From: Anthostomella pinea
Taxonomy: Eukaryota; Ascomycota; Sordariomycetes; Xylariales; Xylariaceae
DNA: 64,000 nucleotides
Assembly (NCBI GenBank): GCA_963556695.1
Contig: CAUWAG010000012.1
Coordinates: forward strand, 3,844,001-3,908,000
Reading direction: 5' to 3'
Numbering within the stretch: position 1 is the stretch's first letter; every line of letters starts with the position of its first letter. A model generated the notes under the pieces. That model did no database searches. It was not told the origin of the DNA and worked only from the letters and a program-made list of their open reading frames with translations. Shown here one piece after another: positions 56,701 to 64,000 of the stretch. Both the position numbers and the translations under genes were made by a program.

Positions 56701-56897
56701 TGTGACGGCCTGCACAGACCTTCCCACATGACAAGCCGATACCTCCCAATAAAGGGGATCCCCTTAAAGGGACAACCTCCCACTGTACCTATCTTTCTCT
56801 CTCTTCCTTTCCTCTTTAGTCTTGATATTCTTGTCAATAGAGTAATAGCTGCTTGCTGCAAGCCATGTCCCAGCTTACCAGTACGCTCGCTGTGACA
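56701..56897 (-). mobile_element. Solo LTR copy 2, 197 bp, inverted
   Basis: Same family and exact length as 55848-56044, in opposite orientation, differing at about a dozen sites. Its first 15 bases are duplicated immediately to the left (56686-56700). No target duplication is seen, and copia sequence on the two sides is not contiguous, so a deletion accompanied or followed this insertion. Confidence 0.85.
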
Positions 56898-58230
56898 ATC
56901 TATGAGGATATCTACACATCAACTCTTGCAGACAGATCTTTCATAGCCCTCATGGCAATTGCAGCCCGCTTCAATCTTGAACTCATTCAATATGATGCCG
57001 TCAACGCCTTTGTCAATGCGGACCTAAAAAAAGAAGTCTTCATGAATATGTCACAAGGGCATCATGAACAAGGAAAGGTCCTCTTGCTAAAGAAGGCTCT
57101 ATATGGATTACGGTAATCTCTTTTGTTATGGCAAAAACATTTTATTAAAATTCTCATAGATCTTAGTTTCAAAACAGTCGCTCACGAACCCTGTTGCTTC
57201 ACAAAGAATGGCATGATTATCTTCTTCTATGTGAATAATATCATGATAGCCTTTAAAAAACACCATCAAAACGCTATAAAGGCGGTCACAAAGAAGCTCA
57301 AAGCTACCTATAATCTGACAGGAAGAGAGCCACTACAGTGGTTCTTGGGGATAAAGATCATTAGGGACCAAAAATAGCGGCTCATCTGGCTGTCTCAAGC
57401 CTTATATATCGACAAGATTACAAGCCATATCGACCGCCACAAGAAGTGCCCAGAGATCCCCATGAAGCCTCAAGAAATTCTCCTAAGCGATGAGCTTGCC
57501 TCGCCAGCCTCAATCAACAAATACTAAAAGAAGATCGGATCAATCCTGTACGTAGCAGTGATCACACGACTCGATATCTCTTTCGCTGCCTCTTGGCTTT
57601 CATGCTTTAATACCAACCCAAACAATTTATATGCTGCTGCCACAGAGCACCTATTAGAGTACCTGAAGGGTACAGGTCTTTTACTCTTCAATTGGGGGGT
57701 AAAAATCTGTTGGAAATATAGAACGATGCATTATTTGCTGACAACTGCCTTGACCAAAAGAGCTCATAAGTATATATCATGAAGTTATTTAGAGGCATTA
57801 TTAACTAGAGAGCAAACAAACAGGACACAGTGACAACCTCAACAACAAAGGCAGAACTGTTATCCCTTGCTCAAGCAGCCAAGGAAGTGATGTTTGTCTC
57901 ACGGCTCCTTAGAGAAATTGGCATATCCTTGGACTGTCCAACTCTCCGGATCTGGTGTAACAACCAACAGACCATCAAGTTGGTGCGGAAGGACCTCCAA
58001 ACACTTCAAACAAAGCTCAAGCACGTCGATATCCACAATCACTGGCTAAGGGAAGCTCAACACAACGGGAAGATAGACGTCAAGTACGTCCGGAACGAAA
58101 TGATGCTTGTAGACGGCCTGACCAAGGCGCTGCTGGCACCAAAGTTCAAGACATTCAGGGAGCAAGTGAGGCTGACAGATATCCATGAGAGACTTGCAAC
58201 CCGCAAGCTACAAGAACTTAAAGATGACCT
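56898..58230 (+). pseudogene. copia reverse transcriptase and RNase H remnant
   Basis: ALMAIAARFNLELIQYDAVN and FVNADLKKEVFM are reverse transcriptase motifs. The usual YVDD box reads YVNN (near 57232), as G-to-A changes would give, so the enzyme is dead. QWFLGIKII, the STKAELLSLAQAAKE and HVDIHNHWLREA segments belong to the connection and RNase H region. Stops at 57115-57120, 57376 and 57525 break the frame. Confidence 0.8.
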
Positions 58231-58299
58231 CGAACAGGAAGAGCAACAGACTGAATGCTCAGGAACAACCCCAATGGAAGGAGTTGTTCCTGGGGGGTG

Positions 58300-58452
58300 T
58301 GTTGAATGGGAGCCGGAGATCGACACCGGAAGATCTCCAGTGGGGCAAAGACGCACAGGGCATCTGACCCACCAAGAAGACAGATGATCAATCTCTGCAC
58401 ACAGAGCAGAACAATCAATAGCATCCATCAATCAACATCCGTGTATTCAACA
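58300..58452 (+). repeat. 3' LTR of the copia element
   Basis: It is 153 bp, TGTTGAATGGGAG…GTATTCAACA, preceded by a GGGGGG run that can serve as polypurine tract. Confidence 0.9.
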
Positions 58453-60527
58453 ACTATCATCACTGTCACTACCACCCTCAACACCACCTTCGGTCTCGCC
58501 CTCCGCGCCCCAGCTGCACGACCTCGTCCGCGCCTTGGCTAGCGGCAGCATGCCGTTTCCCCAGTCCCGGCCGTCCTGCGGCACGTCTTTGTCAGTCGGC
58601 GCGCGATGAAACGTCACGGCCGGGCCGGCCGCGAGGAAGGCCGCGCCGTTTTTGGTCAGCGTGCGCAGTTCGCCGTGGACGGGCGCGAAGGTCCAGGTCG
58701 TGGTCGCGGAGGCGATGGTGAGGAGGTGTGGGGTCTCGGTTATGGTGAGTTTGGCGTCTGCGGGCTGAGATTGAGCCTGGGGTTAGGGTTCGGACTGGAT
58801 GGTCAGGGGGATGGATGCTGTTGGGTTGAGGGCCAGCTCTGAGAAGGCTAGTTCGAAACCGGCCGGTAGAGATGCGGTTGCGCAGCGCTGGCGGAAGGAG
58901 AGCTGCAGGATCAGCTCGCCCGATGCGTCGGTGGGAGGAGATGGCAGGGCCAGTTCGGCGGTCTGGTCGGGCTTGATGCCGGTGGGGATCTCGATGCTGC
59001 CCGGTTGAGACGTCGGCTTGCCTTCGCTGAGGATGGTGTAACTATACTCCACATGGTCGAGCGTAATGAAGTCGTACCGGTTCACGATGGTTGCTTTCTC
59101 CGCCGTGTGGGACAACACCTTGACCGGCTCGAGCCCCTTTTTGTACTCCGTGAGGCCCGGGGTGGGCGTGTGATCAGAGAACAGCACTCCGTCCATTACG
59201 AAATTGCCGTCGTTCGGCACATCGCCAAAGTCGCCGCCGTAGGCATAGTACTCATCGCCCGTTTCCTTGTCCGTAGTCAGGAGTCCGTGGTTCGCCTACT
59301 CCCAGACAAACCCACCCTGCAGACGCGGATGCTCGTAGAAGGCGTCGACGTACTCCTTGATATTACCCGGCCCGTTGCCCATGGCGTGGATGTACTCGCA
59401 CAGAACCAGCGGCTTCTGTTTGGTCTCGTCCTGCGCGAACTGGACGATTTCTTCGATTGGTGGGTACATCATGGAGAACTTGTCCATCGTCGATGCGTGG
59501 ATATCGGCCTCTAATGCACGGGCCTACTGTCGTCGTGCGTCTTTATCCACTCGTACATGGCCACGTGGTTCCGGCCGAAGAAGGCCTCGTTGCCCAGGGA
59601 CCAGATGATGACGCACGGGTGCGGCTGGTCGCGGCGCACCATGGCGATGGCGCGGTCGACGTAGGTGTCTGTCCAGTCCGGGTTGTCGGACGTCCACTTG
59701 GCGGCCTCGGCGCGCGTGAGCAGCTGGCGCTCGCGGAAGGGGGAGGGCTCTCTCCTCGGGTGAGAGGGCGGCGTCGCCTGCTTGGGAGTTAGATTGTCGC
59801 TTATGAGGGTATTATGATGAGCGATGGGATACGCACAGATGGACTCGAAACCGTGGCATTCGAGGTCAGCTTCGTCCATGACCCAGAACTGTCATTGGTC
59901 AATGAATGGCAAAGAACCGATGTTGGGCCGGAAATAACTTACACCCAACTCGTCGGCAAGATCGTATAATCGCACATCGCTCGGCTGATGACAAGTACGG
60001 ATCGCGTTGATGTTATGCGTTTTCATGATCATCAGATCCTGCTTCATGATTTCGTAAGGGACAGACCGTCCGAATTTTGGGTGGTGCTCGTGGCGATTGG
60101 CGCCCTTGAGAACGATCCGCTGGCCGTTCACTTTGGTGAGGCCGTCCTTCATCTCGACGTGGCGGAAGCCCACTCGCTGAGACATGAAGCTAGAGTCGTC
60201 GAGAGAGACTACAAGGTTGTACAGAGTCGGCGTTTCGGCCTTCCATTTCGACGGGTTCTCGATCGGGAGTGAGAACTCGGTCGCGCCGTCGGAGACCGAC
60301 TTGGTGGCGGTGGCCACGATGGTGCTCTTGGCCGTGTTGTAAAGCTCGACCTTCAGATTCCCCGTGCCTGCTACGTCGACTCGGACTTTGAGGTCTGCGT
60401 TTACGTATTCGCTGTCCAGTGCGGTCTGAATGAAGAGGAGGCGCACGTCGCGGTAGATGCCGCTCATCCTCCATTGATCCTATGAGGATGGAGGCCTTTG
60501 TTAGCGATGAGAGCATTCTGATAGTCA

Positions 60528-63665
<3,138 letters not shown>

Positions 63666-64000
63666 ATGGCTTCAAAGTTGTCCATTGCTGCTCTTGCAGC
63701 CACGGTGCCTCTAGTCCATTCCCACTGTACGTACTGCCCCTGTTGACACCGCAGGTACGAAGGAGTCTAATATTCCGCTGCAAGTCACCTTCATACGTCT
63801 CGCTCTCAACGACGAATGGCAAGCCCCAACTCGATACATACGGTTCGACTCCCACTCCTATCGAAACACTCCTCAGACTACCCTCTAACATCACATCGCT
63901 TCAAGGAACAAAACTTCCCCGTTCGAGGACGTGAACCACGTTGGCCGCATCAGCTCTACACGCTACAACGTCTATCCTACCTACTGGGACGACTACGATG
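63666..64000 (+). pseudogene. 5' part of a secreted protein, possibly AA9 (LPMO)-like, cut by window end
   Basis: ATG 63666 opens MASKLSIAALAATVPLVHSH, a good signal peptide that would leave an N-terminal His, the copper-binding residue of AA9 lytic polysaccharide monooxygenases. The frame then meets a GTACGT donor and a TGA. Further on, LALNDEWQAPTRYIRFDSH resembles the early AA9 segment. A TAA near 63888 breaks this later part unless it is spliced out. The C-terminal bulk lies outside the window, so the call is tentative. Confidence 0.4.

Larger units (their letters stand above)
53725..58452 (+). mobile_element. Degenerate Ty1/copia LTR retrotransposon
   Basis: Two 153-bp LTRs (TGTTRAAT…ATTCAACA) at 53725-53877 and 58300-58452 bound an internal region with the copia order gag, protease, integrase, reverse transcriptase, RNase H. 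The LTRs differ at about nine sites, mostly transitions. Many TAG/TAA stops interrupt all domains. A stretch between integrase and reverse transcriptase is missing. Flanking pentamers (GAATG on the left, ACTAT on the right) do not match, so one side has been rearranged after insertion. Confidence 0.9.

Overview
The window is nuclear DNA of a filamentous ascomycete, most probably a Sordariomycete. Genes are split by short introns (48-122 nt, GTANGN donors, CTAAC/CTGAC branch sites). A full-length FREQUENCY (FRQ) circadian-clock protein is encoded. Many decayed copies carry in-frame stops that C:G-to-T:A transitions explain (CAA to TAA, CGA to TGA, TGG to TAG/TGA), as expected from RIP or 5-methylcytosine deamination.

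Layout. Positions 1-16.8 kb are accessory: a STAND/NLR gene (HeLo-like N-terminus, NACHT, long ankyrin array) ending in a homopolymer frameshift; a decayed unrecognised gene; a solo LTR with target duplication; a decayed JmjC gene; a DUF3605 gene broken by one TGA; a complete Tc1/mariner element; and a P450 scrap. Positions 16.8-24.3 kb hold RPT3, a three-exon RING/membrane protein and an acyltransferase-3 protein. Positions 24.3-28 kb hold a decayed MFS sugar transporter. Positions 28.4-38.8 kb are core: a small conserved three-exon protein, a family-16 methyltransferase, Mis14/Nsl1 (kinetochore), a SEC14-type lipid transfer protein and prefoldin subunit 3. Positions 39.6-44.6 kb hold a HET-domain gene with two internal stops and an FMO-type monooxygenase. 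Positions 45.5-48.4 kb encode FRQ, with a long GATC-containing upstream region. Positions 50-62 kb are a transposon graveyard built into a LacZ-type (GH2) beta-galactosidase gene. That gene is split by a 57-bp tandem array and a Ty1/copia element, which themselves carry three solo LTRs. The right edge may carry the 5' end of a secreted AA9-like gene.

Themes. Allorecognition/immunity-type genes (NLR, HET) and decaying dispensable genes alternate with intact housekeeping blocks. Four families of small elements could be delimited by their target duplications: two 213/214-bp TA-flanked MITEs, a 412-bp hAT-like MITE, two 197-bp solo LTRs in opposite orientation, and a 172-bp solo LTR. The MITE ends share AAGTCT at the same distance from the flanking TA as the full-length mariner. 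I saw no CRISPR array, rRNA gene or confident tRNA gene. All functions are assigned by reading motifs, not by database search.
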